Of a stretch of 45,852 nucleotides of DNA, positions 33,337-42,117 are shown piece by piece; within the stretch, counting starts at the first letter, position 1, and each line of letters starts with the position of its first letter. The DNA comes from Candidatus Bathyarchaeota archaeon (lineage in GTDB: Archaea; Thermoproteota; Bathyarchaeia; Bathyarchaeales; SOJC01), in the NCBI GenBank assembly GCA_020351305.1, contig CP070730.1, positions 38,929 to 84,780 of the forward strand. Direction: 5' to 3'. The position numbers were made by a program, and so were the translations under genes. The notes beneath the pieces were generated by a model. It did not search any database. It was given only the letters and a program-made list of their open reading frames with translations, and had not been told where the DNA came from.

Positions 33337-35697
33337 TCAAATGCCTAGTTTCTCTTTCAGTTTATTACGTTTTTCCATGGTGACCGGGCCAAACTTCTTA
33401 ATTCTTTCTGTAAACCTTGTGAACAAGTCTGCAGCCTTTTTGTAGACTGGTAAGGGCACGTAACTGTATCGAACTCTCATGCCTTTTATTCCAAGCTCTG
33501 AAAGAGAACGAATCATCTCGATCATTCTCTTTTTAGAGAAATGCTCATCGATATCCTCTTGCCCCTCAATTACTAGAATCCCATCTGCACCAAAAGCAAA
33601 AGCGTATTGGAGGTGTTTCAAGCTAATTATGGCGGTGGAAGGGACAGTTATTATGCGGATATTCTCTGGATAGTTGACACGATCCAGCCCTAAAAAGTCC
33701 ATACCTGTATATCCAACACCTTTGTCTACAAAAGCAATAATCTTGACTTCATCGGATTTATCCATGAGTACTCCTTGAAGGTTGGCAATAATTTGTCTGC
33801 TGGTCGAATTCTTGAAGTCAATTGCTTCGTAAGGACAAATGGGAATACATGCGCCACAACCAATGCAAAGAAACGGATCGATTCTAGCTTTTCCAGATTC
33901 GATCGTTATTGCATTGACTGGGCAAACTTCAACGCATGAAGCTGTGCCATGGCACATACTTTGTATGACAAAGGCTTTTTCGGGGCTTGTGGTGATATGT
34001 TCTCCTTTAAGGAAGAGAGAAGCTTTAGCAGCAGCAGCCAGAGCATCGGAGACTGTGTCGCGAACATCCTTTGGGCTTAAAGCACATCCACAAACGAAAA
34101 TTCCAGTTCTAAGAGAATCTACAGGATCAAGTTTTGGATGTTTTTCCGTAATGAATCCTTCTTCTCCCAAAGAAAGTTTCATCTTGCCAGCTAGTTCCTT
34201 TAGTTTCTTAGGTGGAACCATAGGTGTAGCCAAGGCAACCATATCAAATTCTTCTTCTTTGACTTCGCCCATCAAGGTGTCTTCTGCTAATACTATGAGT
34301 TTACCATTCTTTTTCTTCCAAATTTCAGCTACTCGACCCTTAGTAAAGACTACTCCGACCTCTTCATCTCGCCAATATAATTCTTCGTAGCCTTTGCCTG
34401 TGGCCCTAATGTCAATATAGTAAATGTGAACATCAATTCCAAGCATTTTTTTAAGCACAAAAGCTTGTTTTAAACCATACATGCAACAGATTCGGCTGCA
34501 ATAAGGAATATGATTCTTGTCTCTAGAGCCTGCACAAAGCACAACAGCCAGCTTTTTAACGTCATTGTCATTCGACATCTTTATGTAGCCTCCTGTTGGT
34601 CCAGAGGCAGATGTTAATCTTTCCAAGTCCATCATGGTAATGACGTCTTTGTAAATCCCATATCCATAATTCTTTAGCATATTCGGGTCGTAAAGCTCGT
34701 AGCCTGTCGCCATAATCATGGCCCCGACTTTCAAATTAATTGTTTTTCCTTTGTCTTCCAGGTTTATGGCTTTAGAAGGGCATACTTGTTCACATTTTAG
34801 GCATTTGGTGCAAGCATCAAAATCTATTGTGTAAGCTGAAGGCACTGCTTGTGGAAAATCTATATAGGCTGCTTTCCTCTCTGATAAGCCTTCATTGTAC
34901 TCATCCGGTGCTACAGCTGGACAAACTTTGGCGCAAACGCCACAGCTTCTGCACATCTCGGTGTCCACGCCTCGAGGTTTCAGGAAAACCTTCACATCAT
35001 AGTTGCCTGGACGTCCGCTAATGTCAATCACCTCAGAGTATGTGAGAAGATTTACATTGGGATTTCTTCCAATCTCCGCCATTCTTGGCGTAAGGATACA
35101 CTGAGCACAATCCAAAGTCGGAAAAACTTTAGTCAGCTTCGCCATGTTGCCCCCAATTGTTGGGTTTCTTTCCACTATATGGACCTTATAGCCCAGATAT
35201 CCCAATTCTAGGGCTGCAGTGATGCCAGCTATCCCTCCACCGACAATTAAGATTTCTCTTGAGCTCTTTTCACTGATTTTTTCCAAAGGCTCAAGCTCTG
35301 CGCTTCGCTCATAACCACCTCTTATGAGGCTTATGGCCTTCTTTGTTGTTGCGCTAGAAGGTTGAGGACCATGAACCCATGAGGCCTGCTCTCTGATGTT
35401 TACAAACTCAAGCATGTAGGGATTTAGCCCAGCTCGTTCTAATGCGCTCTGGAAGGTAGCTAAATGCATTCTAGGCGTGCAACTGGCGATCACAATCCGG
35501 TCCAGATTCTTCTTTTTTATGGCTTCAACTATAGTTTCCTGAGATGGTTTTGAACATAGATATTTTTGATGTTTTGTATCAACAACTCTTTCCCACCCCT
35601 TGACCGCTTCAAGAACGGCTTTGACATCCACGACATCCCCTATGTTCCCACCACACTCGCAAACATAAATCCCGATTCTCGGCGGCTCTTTTTCCAT
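33337..35697 (-). CDS. hdrA: HdrA-like flavo-iron-sulfur protein with degenerate MvhD-like C-terminus
   Basis: A 786-residue protein. Order: N-terminal HdrA cysteine domain (VCECGGNI, residues 12-18, and LCSKPSQ), Rossmann FAD-binding domain (VGGGIAGITAALEL, 152-165) with the HdrA signature LDCAQCILTPRM (195-206), two [4Fe-4S] motifs (Cys249-252-255-259 and 296-299-302-306), a further flavin-domain part, then two ferredoxin-like motifs. In the first of these the second cysteine is Thr585 (C582, C588, C592); the second is complete (611, 614, 617, 621). Residues about 650-768 resemble MvhD but lack its cysteines. It follows the divergent promoter shared with the HdrCB gene and heads the operon with etfB and etfA. 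Confidence 0.93.
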   Translation of the reverse strand: MEKEPPRIGIYVCECGGNIGDVVDVKAVLEAVKGWERVVDTKHQKYLCSKPSQETIVEAIKKKNLDRIVIASCTPRMHLATFQSALERAGLNPYMLEFVNIREQASWVHGPQPSSATTKKAISLIRGGYERSAELEPLEKISEKSSREILIVGGGIAGITAALELGYLGYKVHIVERNPTIGGNMAKLTKVFPTLDCAQCILTPRMAEIGRNPNVNLLTYSEVIDISGRPGNYDVKVFLKPRGVDTEMCRSCGVCAKVCPAVAPDEYNEGLSERKAAYIDFPQAVPSAYTIDFDACTKCLKCEQVCPSKAINLEDKGKTINLKVGAMIMATGYELYDPNMLKNYGYGIYKDVITMMDLERLTSASGPTGGYIKMSNDNDVKKLAVVLCAGSRDKNHIPYCSRICCMYGLKQAFVLKKMLGIDVHIYYIDIRATGKGYEELYWRDEEVGVVFTKGRVAEIWKKKNGKLIVLAEDTLMGEVKEEEFDMVALATPMVPPKKLKELAGKMKLSLGEEGFITEKHPKLDPVDSLRTGIFVCGCALSPKDVRDTVSDALAAAAKASLFLKGEHITTSPEKAFVIQSMCHGTASCVEVCPVNAITIESGKARIDPFLCIGCGACIPICPYEAIDFKNSTSRQIIANLQGVLMDKSDEVKIIAFVDKGVGYTGMDFLGLDRVNYPENIRIITVPSTAIISLKHLQYAFAFGADGILVIEGQEDIDEHFSKKRMIEMIRSLSELGIKGMRVRYSYVPLPVYKKAADLFTRFTERIKKFGPVTMEKRNKLKEKLGI

Positions 35698-35750
35698 TTT
35701 TTCTTTCTCTCGTTTCCCGTGAAATGTTTTGGTTGATACAGAGGAAAACG

Positions 35751-35760
35751 CTTAAAAAAC
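35751..35760. promoter_or_regulatory. Shared TATA-like element of the divergent hdrA and hdrCB genes
   Basis: The sequence cttaaaaaac reads as a TATA-like box on both strands (GTTTTTTAAG on the minus strand). It predicts transcription starts near 35782 rightward and near 35728 leftward, with leaders of about 15 and 31 bases. One element may serve both genes of the same system. Confidence 0.35.
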
Positions 35761-35796
35761 CTTTGTGGTTCATGTTACCCAAACGAGACAAGGAAA

Positions 35797-36906
35797 ATGA
35801 GTGCACAAGAACTTGCTGAAAAACACAAACTTCTTGAGTGCATCCATTGCGGAATATGTACCGGAAGTTGTCCTGTAGCTAGAAAAACCAACTTGAACGT
35901 TAGAAGATATATGCGAGAAATCGCCATGGGCAGCAAAGTGACTATACATCCTCAAAATGAACTTTGGAGTTGCACCACCTGTGCAACATGTGGCCTTCGC
36001 TGCCCAAAAGAAATAATGCCATACAACTTTCTAATTGACATCAGAAGCCTTGCCGTCGAAGGAGGACAGATTGGCCCAACCATAGGAGAAGCATTGGAGA
36101 GTATTTTCAAAAATGGCAATCCATGGGGAAGAATAAGAAGCAAGAGATCCGAGTGGGCACAAGAGTTGAACATCAAACACGCATCGGAAGGCAACGGATT
36201 TCTTTATTTCGTAGGCTGTACACCAGCGTATGACCCCCGGATTCAAGATGCAGCAAAAAGTCTAGTGAAGTGCTTTCACAAAGCGAAAATCGACTTCGGA
36301 ACCTTGGGAGACGAAGAAAATTGCTGCGGAAACGAGGTTTATGGGATGGGCGAAAAAGGCTTATTTGAATTTCTAGTCGAAGAAAACATCAAACTCTTTA
36401 ACAAATACAACATTAAAGAAATTCTCACAAATTGCCCCCACTCATACCAATCATTCAAAAACAGATACGGACAAACAAATTTCAAAGTCCTACATCATAC
36501 ACAACTATTAGCAAAACTGATCAATGAAGGGAAACTTAAATTCTCAACGAAAATAGACAAGACAATCATCTATCATGACCCATGCTTCCTAGGAAAACAA
36601 AACGACATTTATGACGAACCCCGGAAAATCATAGAGAGTATCCCAGGAGTCAAACTTGTAGAATTTGACCGTAATAAGGAGCGAAGCCTTTGCTGCGAGG
36701 GTGGTGGAGGAAGAATGTGGATAGACATACCAGGGGAACGACTTGCTGAAACTCGTATTAAAGATGCAGCTGACGCAGGAGCACAAATATTAGCTGTTGC
36801 TTGTCCCTTCTGTCTCTTAACATTTGAAGACGCTGTCAAAACAACGGGTCTAGAAGGAAAAATTCAGATCATGGAAATAGCTGAACTGCTTTCACAAGCC
36901 ATGTGA
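35797..36906 (+). CDS. HdrCB-like fused iron-sulfur protein
   Basis: A 369-residue protein fusing HdrC- and HdrB-like parts. Two [4Fe-4S] motifs are Cys15-18-21-25 and Cys59-62-65-69. Two CCG (cysteine-rich) domains follow. The second is complete: Cys263, Cys299-Cys300, Cys336 and Cys339. The first has Cys141, Cys176-Cys177 and Cys213, but the last cysteine is Ser216 (NCPHS). In HdrB the CCG domains bind noncubane clusters that reduce CoM-S-S-CoB; relatives serve other dithiol or ETF-linked reactions. The ATG start follows an aagga site. It is divergent from hdrA and followed by the tfrA and tfrB genes. Confidence 0.9.
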   Translation: MSAQELAEKHKLLECIHCGICTGSCPVARKTNLNVRRYMREIAMGSKVTIHPQNELWSCTTCATCGLRCPKEIMPYNFLIDIRSLAVEGGQIGPTIGEALESIFKNGNPWGRIRSKRSEWAQELNIKHASEGNGFLYFVGCTPAYDPRIQDAAKSLVKCFHKAKIDFGTLGDEENCCGNEVYGMGEKGLFEFLVEENIKLFNKYNIKEILTNCPHSYQSFKNRYGQTNFKVLHHTQLLAKLINEGKLKFSTKIDKTIIYHDPCFLGKQNDIYDEPRKIIESIPGVKLVEFDRNKERSLCCEGGGGRMWIDIPGERLAETRIKDAADAGAQILAVACPFCLLTFEDAVKTTGLEGKIQIMEIAELLSQAM

Positions 36907-36943
36907 ATCATTTTTTAGACACAATCTCTTAGAGCGACCGGAA

Positions 36944-36953
36944 AACTATAAAC
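36944..36953 (+). promoter_or_regulatory. TATA-like element of tfrA
   Basis: The sequence aactataaac predicts transcription from about 36975, with a leader of about 30 bases to the tfrA start. A nearby 12-base palindrome, AGTCTAGAGACT (36957-36968), could be an operator. Confidence 0.35.
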
Positions 36954-37007
36954 GTTAGTCTAGAGACTTATGTTTTCTCTTCAAATAACCCATGTTAGGT
37001 GAACTTG

Positions 37008-38708
37008 TTGGAAGCACTAAGTCATGATATAGTTATAGTTGGCGCTGGAATGGCTGGTCTTCGAGCTGCAATCACTGCAGCCGAGATTAACGACAAGATT
37101 GACATTGGTGTGATTTCTAAAGTATACCCAATACGTTCCCACTCAGTCTGTGCGCAAGGCGGAACAGCTGCTATGATGAGGGATGGAGATTCATACGATC
37201 TGCATGCTTGGGACACGGTGAAAGGATCGGATTTTCTCGCAGACCAAGATGTCGTGGAGTTTTTTGTGAAAAAAGCCCCTGAAGAAATCACCACACTAGA
37301 ACATTGGGGCTGTCCCTGGAGCAGAACCGAAGAGGGAAAAATAAACCAACGCCCTTTCGGTGGTCATAGCTTCCCACGGGCATGCTTCGCAGCCGACATG
37401 ACTGGTTTTCACGAGATGCACACACTGGATGGAAAAGCCAAGACATATCCAAACATTAAATTCTATGATGAATGGTTTGTCACCTCCCTCATGATTGAGA
37501 AAAATGCTGCAGCAGGTTTGACAGCCATAGAGTTGAAGACTGGTGAAATGTCAGTATTTCGTGCTAAAGCCATAATAATGGCGACTGGTGGCTACGCACG
37601 CGTCTACGAGTTTACAACATTTTCCCACACAGCGACAGGTGATGGAATGACAATGGCCTACCGGGCTGGTGTGCCATTAAAAGACATGGAATTCATTCAA
37701 TTCCACCCCACAGGAATGGTTCCATCAGGAATTTTGATAACAGGAGGTGCCCGTGGAGAAGGAGGATACTTGGTCAATGCTAAAAGCGAGCGTTTTATGA
37801 AACGTTATGCTCCTGAAAAGATGGAGCTAGCCCCTCGCGACATAGTTTCCAGAGCAGAGACAACAGAGATTCAGGAAGGGAACGGAATCGAAGGTCCACA
37901 CGGACCCTATATAGCTTTAGACCTTAGACATCTGGGCGAGGAGAAGATAAACGAAAGGCTTCCACTAATACGAGATGTGGCAATAAAACTAAGCGGAGTA
38001 GACCCCGTAGATGAGCCAATACCAATTAGACCAGCTGCTCACTATTCCATGGGGGGAATTCACGCAAACATAAAGACAGAAACATCAGTTCTAGGATTCT
38101 ATGCTGCTGGTGAATGTGCATGCTTAAATGTGCATGGAGCAAATAGACTCGGCACTAATTCCACATCAGATTGCTTGGTTTTTGGAGCTGTTGCTGGCGA
38201 AGAAGCTGCCAAATTCGCTCTTTCACATGACCTTCGAGATTTTTCTCAAGAAAAAGCCTTGGCAGAGGAAAGGAGAATATTTGACGATATCTGGGGCAGA
38301 GAAGGGGATGAAAGGATTCCCGTTATAAGAGATGAGTTGAGACGTATTATGAGCGAAAGGGTTTGGGTTTTCAGAAAAGAAGACGAACTTAAGAGTGCTT
38401 TGAATGAAGTAAGAGAGCTTAAAGAAAGATTCAAGAACACAAGGGTTGAAGACAGAGATAGGCAATTTAACACTGGACTCGTAGGTGCTTTGCAACTTGA
38501 CTTCACGTTAGATTTATCCGAAGTTACAATTGCCGGTGCACTTGCTAGAACAGAATCAAGAGGAGCCCACACAAGACTCGATTACCCTAAACGTGACGAT
38601 GAAAACTGGTTGAAACACACTCTAGGCCATTATACAAAGGATGGTCCCAGACTCGCATATATTCCAGTTACTATCACGAAGTGGTCCCCAGCGGTGAGAG
38701 CCTACTAG
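37008..38708 (+). CDS. tfrA: Fumarate reductase / succinate dehydrogenase flavoprotein (TfrA-like)
   Basis: A flavoprotein of 566 residues in the FrdA/SdhA/TfrA family. It opens with the FAD-binding motif [15 protein letters not shown] and has [10 protein letters not shown], whose histidine (His48 in the longer frame) is the covalent FAD site in SdhA and FrdA. Later motifs include [21 protein letters not shown] and [17 protein letters not shown]. It interconverts fumarate and succinate. TTG 37008 is chosen because aggtga lies at ideal spacing; GTG 36999 is inside that site. Downstream, tfrB overlaps or closely follows. No membrane anchor subunit gene is present, which fits the soluble thiol:fumarate reductase type. 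Confidence 0.92.
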   Translation: MEALSHDIVIVGAGMAGLRAAITAAEINDKIDIGVISKVYPIRSHSVCAQGGTAAMMRDGDSYDLHAWDTVKGSDFLADQDVVEFFVKKAPEEITTLEHWGCPWSRTEEGKINQRPFGGHSFPRACFAADMTGFHEMHTLDGKAKTYPNIKFYDEWFVTSLMIEKNAAAGLTAIELKTGEMSVFRAKAIIMATGGYARVYEFTTFSHTATGDGMTMAYRAGVPLKDMEFIQFHPTGMVPSGILITGGARGEGGYLVNAKSERFMKRYAPEKMELAPRDIVSRAETTEIQEGNGIEGPHGPYIALDLRHLGEEKINERLPLIRDVAIKLSGVDPVDEPIPIRPAAHYSMGGIHANIKTETSVLGFYAAGECACLNVHGANRLGTNSTSDCLVFGAVAGEEAAKFALSHDLRDFSQEKALAEERRIFDDIWGREGDERIPVIRDELRRIMSERVWVFRKEDELKSALNEVRELKERFKNTRVEDRDRQFNTGLVGALQLDFTLDLSEVTIAGALARTESRGAHTRLDYPKRDDENWLKHTLGHYTKDGPRLAYIPVTITKWSPAVRAY

Positions 38709-38722
38709 GAAATGAAACAGTC

Positions 38723-40288
38723 ATGAATTTGCAGATTGAAAAGACTATTAAATTCAAAATTCATCGCTTTAATCCTGAACAAAAAAGACGCTATCTCTCA
38801 GAGTATGAAGTCCCTGTCCGAAAAGGAACCACACTACTCGATGTTTTCATGTATATAAAAGATAATTTTGATGGGGCATTCGCGTTTAGACATTCATGTA
38901 GAATGGGAGTGTGTGGAAGCTGTGGGGTTATGGTTAATGGAAAACCCATGTTGGCTTGTTACACACAAGTGCTCCATCTGAACTCTGACACATTGGTAAT
39001 TGAACCGCTCCAAAACATGCCTATTATTAAAGACCTAGTTGTTGATCTTCAACCATTCTTTGATACGTATAAGAGTATACGAAATGTCCTGATCAAGCCT
39101 GAAGAAGCATTGAAAAGGCTTGAAGAGTTTATTCAATCACCAAAAGATCTTAAAGATTACTGGGACTTGTCACTATGCATCAAATGCTCCATTTGCTACT
39201 CTGCATGCCCTGCAGCACTTGATGAAAGATTCCTCGGACCTTCTACATATGTCACTAACTATCGCTTTGTTTCAGATTCGAGAGATGAAGGGTTCGATGA
39301 ACGATTGAAAGCTATGGTTGACAATGTGTGGCTGTGCACTTCCTGTAACTCTTGTACAGAGTTCTGCCCAAAGGAGATCAGCTGCGCGTCTTCCATTGTA
39401 GATGAACGCGGTCTTCTGGTCGAAGCTGGAAGCATACCCAGAACAGTCAAAGACATACTGACAAGCGTTGTCAGATACCATAATCCGCTGGAAATTCACC
39501 CGAGCAAAAGGATAGATTGGGCTAAGGACCTAGAGGTTAAAATGTTTCCAACAGTCTCCAAATCTGATGTGCTGTTTTTCATTGGTTGCGCCCCCTCCTA
39601 CGATCCAAGGAGTCAAGCAATAGCCAAGTCAATGGTTTCAGTATTCAACAGTTTGGGTATTGACTTCGCAACACTGGGCACCGAAGAGCGGTGCTCCGGC
39701 GATCACGTACTCAGACTTGGGGAGAAAGGGTTGTTTGAAATGCTTGCCGAACATAACATCTCGATGTTTGAAAAGTTCGAAGCCGAGACGATTCTAACAC
39801 TGTGCCCCCACTGTTTCAATACTCTCAAGAATGATAAACCATATAGTAACAAGCGACTTAATGTTCAGCACTACACCCAGTTTCTGGCTGAAATCATCAA
39901 AAGGGATGAACTCAAGCTTTCCAAATCTTTCAATAAGAAAGTTGCCTATCACGACCCTTGCTTTTTAGGAAAACGCAACGATATTTATGATGCCCCAAGA
40001 AAGATCTTAAAACTAGTAGATGGCTTGGAATTCCTGGAGATGAAAAGAACAATGGAGAACAGCTTTTGTTGTGGTGGAGGAGCTGGAAGAACCTGGACAG
40101 AGGATTCGACTCCTCAAAAAAGACCTAGTGTAGATCGAGTTAGAGAAGCCTTGGAACTCGGAGTTCAGGTCATAGCCACTGCCTGTCCGTTCTGTGTAAC
40201 AACACTGGAGGATGCTGTGAAAGTGTTAGATGTCGAAGACAAAATCGTAGTAAAAGAAATCCTTGAACTGTTAAAAGAAGCGATGTGA
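38723..40288 (+). CDS. tfrB: Fumarate reductase iron-sulfur/CCG subunit (TfrB-like)
   Basis: A 521-residue protein built like TfrB of thiol:fumarate reductase. Domains: N-terminal [2Fe-2S] ferredoxin (Cys59, 64, 67 and 79), two [4Fe-4S] motifs (Cys152-155-158-162 and Cys205-208-211-215), then two HdrB-like CCG domains. The second CCG is complete (Cys413, Cys449-450, Cys488, Cys491). The first has Cys289, Cys361 and Cys364 but only one cysteine of the central pair (Arg323-Cys324). The frame extends upstream to 38681, overlapping tfrA; ATG 38723 is chosen for its taggaaa site. In methanogens the same subunit oxidises CoM-SH and CoB-SH; the donor here is unknown. Confidence 0.92.
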   Translation: MNLQIEKTIKFKIHRFNPEQKRRYLSEYEVPVRKGTTLLDVFMYIKDNFDGAFAFRHSCRMGVCGSCGVMVNGKPMLACYTQVLHLNSDTLVIEPLQNMPIIKDLVVDLQPFFDTYKSIRNVLIKPEEALKRLEEFIQSPKDLKDYWDLSLCIKCSICYSACPAALDERFLGPSTYVTNYRFVSDSRDEGFDERLKAMVDNVWLCTSCNSCTEFCPKEISCASSIVDERGLLVEAGSIPRTVKDILTSVVRYHNPLEIHPSKRIDWAKDLEVKMFPTVSKSDVLFFIGCAPSYDPRSQAIAKSMVSVFNSLGIDFATLGTEERCSGDHVLRLGEKGLFEMLAEHNISMFEKFEAETILTLCPHCFNTLKNDKPYSNKRLNVQHYTQFLAEIIKRDELKLSKSFNKKVAYHDPCFLGKRNDIYDAPRKILKLVDGLEFLEMKRTMENSFCCGGGAGRTWTEDSTPQKRPSVDRVREALELGVQVIATACPFCVTTLEDAVKVLDVEDKIVVKEILELLKEAM

Positions 40289-40337
40289 CCTACATCATCG
40301 GATTCTATTATTAGCAGGAAGCATGTACATGATGTTG

Positions 40338-40943
40338 TCAAGGTTCAATGCCTAATTTCTTATAGATTGCGTTCAGATTTCCCTGTGTTTTCTGTTTGAT
40401 ATCTTCAAACAGGTTGTTACCGTGGGAATCTATCGCCACTGTTAAAGGACCGAACTCCTCTGCTTCAAGTATCCATAAAGCTTCTGGCATGCCCAAGTCG
40501 AACCATTCGACGGCTTTAACATTCTTAATTGCTTTTGCAGCAAGAACTGCAGCTCCTCCAGTGAAGGCTCCATAAATAGCGCCATATCTCTGCATTGCTT
40601 TAGTAGTACGTTTGCCCATGCCCCCCTTACCGATGATGATACGGGTTTTGAAATTCTTGATGAAATCATCTTCAAATATATCCATGCGTGTGCTAGTTGT
40701 CGGGCCAGCTGCAACTATGACCCATTTATCTCCCTCTTTCTTAACTATAGGACCACAGTGGAAGACTGCAAGACCTTCTAGGTTGAGGGGGAGTCTTTTT
40801 CCTTCTTCATGGAATTGTAGGGCTCTCTTATGGGCCTGATCACGAGCTGTTACAATTGTTCCAGTTATGTATACAACGTCGTTGACTCTTAGTTTTCTTA
40901 TATCCTCTTCCGAAATTGGCGTGGTGAGTTTGTACGTTGCCAT
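40338..40943 (-). CDS. Class I fumarase, beta subunit
   Basis: A 201-residue C-terminal (beta) subunit of the two-subunit iron-sulfur fumarase or tartrate dehydratase family. Typical elements are VVYITGTIVTARDQAHKRAL, LPLNLEGLAVFHCGPIV, AAGPTTSTRMD and FEDDFIKNFKTRIIIGKGGM, with WFDLGMPEALWILE near the end. With the alpha subunit it hydrates fumarate to malate. The adjacent fumarate reductase genes make fumarase the likely activity rather than tartrate dehydratase. It lies 4 bases after the alpha gene on the same strand and ends 49 bases from tfrB, convergent. Confidence 0.9.
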   Translation of the reverse strand: MATYKLTTPISEEDIRKLRVNDVVYITGTIVTARDQAHKRALQFHEEGKRLPLNLEGLAVFHCGPIVKKEGDKWVIVAAGPTTSTRMDIFEDDFIKNFKTRIIIGKGGMGKRTTKAMQRYGAIYGAFTGGAAVLAAKAIKNVKAVEWFDLGMPEALWILEAEEFGPLTVAIDSHGNNLFEDIKQKTQGNLNAIYKKLGIEP

Positions 40944-40947
40944 TCTA

Positions 40948-41829
40948 TCACCTCAATTCATGCGTTAAGTATTTAATCTGTCCATCTGGACGGACTTGTG
41001 CTGTTGCTCTCCTTGCTGCCCAGCAGTTGAAGGCTACTGCGGCTGGAAATGATGCCGGATGTCTAACAGCATAGTCAACATTTACACCTAGGACTGTAAA
41101 TTTGCCGCCTAAACCCATTGGTCCTATGCCTGTTTGGTTCACAGCATCTAAGAGTTCTTTCTCAAGTTGAGCTATTTTAGGATCTTTATGGGGCTGGTTC
41201 AGAGAGCGAAGCAGCGCGTTTTTTGCAAGTTTCATAGCAATATCTGCTCCACCGCCGAATGCTACACCTAGAATATTGGGAGGACAAGGTTTCGAACCTG
41301 ATTTAATTACAGAATCGATAACAAACTTCTTCAGGCCTTTAATGCCTTGACCCGGGACTAACATGTTCATGGTACAAACATTTTCTGAACCACCGCCTTT
41401 TGGCATCACAGTAATTTCAATGATATCGCCAGGCACAATTTCCCAGTTTATATAGGGAATATTTCTGCCTGTATTGTCACCTGTATTCTTTTGTTGGATT
41501 GGGTCTACGGCGTTTGGCCTGAGAGGGACTTCAGTCGTAGCTCTTTTTGTTGCGTTGAACAAGGCATTTTCAATCTTATCGAGCTGTCCTACTTCCGCTC
41601 CGGCTTTAATGTAGAATATTATCGTACCAGTGTCTTGGCACATGGGAGTACGTGTCTTTTCAGCTAGCTCAATGTTGTTGAGGATGGCTTTAAGCTGAGT
41701 TTTTCCTGCCTCACTAGTCTCTTCTTGGTAAGCGTTCCGTAAAGCTTCTTTGACATCTCTTGGCAATTCTGTTACTGCAAGGCGCAACAGATTAACGGCC
41801 ACATTCTCTATAGTTTTCTCTAAACTCAA
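40948..41829 (-). CDS. Class I fumarase, alpha subunit
   Basis: A 293-residue N-terminal (alpha) subunit of class I fumarase. The [4Fe-4S] cluster cysteines are in TPMCQDTG (Cys64), ENVCTMN and KPCPPN. Other features are IPYINWEIVPGD, MPKGGGSEN and FGGGADIAMKLAKNAL. The cluster makes it oxygen-sensitive, fitting an anaerobe. ATG start, no clear ribosome site read. It supplies or removes fumarate for the neighbouring TfrAB. The 288-base stretch upstream (41830-42117) shows only an unconvincing open frame and no recognisable gene. Confidence 0.92.
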   Translation of the reverse strand: MSLEKTIENVAVNLLRLAVTELPRDVKEALRNAYQEETSEAGKTQLKAILNNIELAEKTRTPMCQDTGTIIFYIKAGAEVGQLDKIENALFNATKRATTEVPLRPNAVDPIQQKNTGDNTGRNIPYINWEIVPGDIIEITVMPKGGGSENVCTMNMLVPGQGIKGLKKFVIDSVIKSGSKPCPPNILGVAFGGGADIAMKLAKNALLRSLNQPHKDPKIAQLEKELLDAVNQTGIGPMGLGGKFTVLGVNVDYAVRHPASFPAAVAFNCWAARRATAQVRPDGQIKYLTHELR

Positions 41830-42117
41830 AGGGATTCCTCCAAAGCTTTGAGAACTTAGGTGTAAAGAACTCAGTCTTATAGCTTTTATGTGGGATTTAG
41901 ATTAGGGTATGAATGTGTCGCTGAGCTCGTGCTTCAATGCTCTGAGGTTCTTGTTATCGTTTAACTTCCTATATTCCCTGAAAAGCTTTAGGTTGGGGGG
42001 TGATTTTGGTTGGAATGAGAGTGGGAAGTATGTAAAGGGGATATTGTTTATTAATTCGGAAGATTTAATACAGCATCAAAACCATACCTTACCTTCAACC
42101 AAAGGAGTAAATTATCC

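Noticed and set aside
36957-36968. Palindrome AGTCTAGAGACT before tfrA, similar to the one at 19875-19890
   Set aside because: As a shared regulon signal the match is too short; repeats of this size are expected several times by chance.
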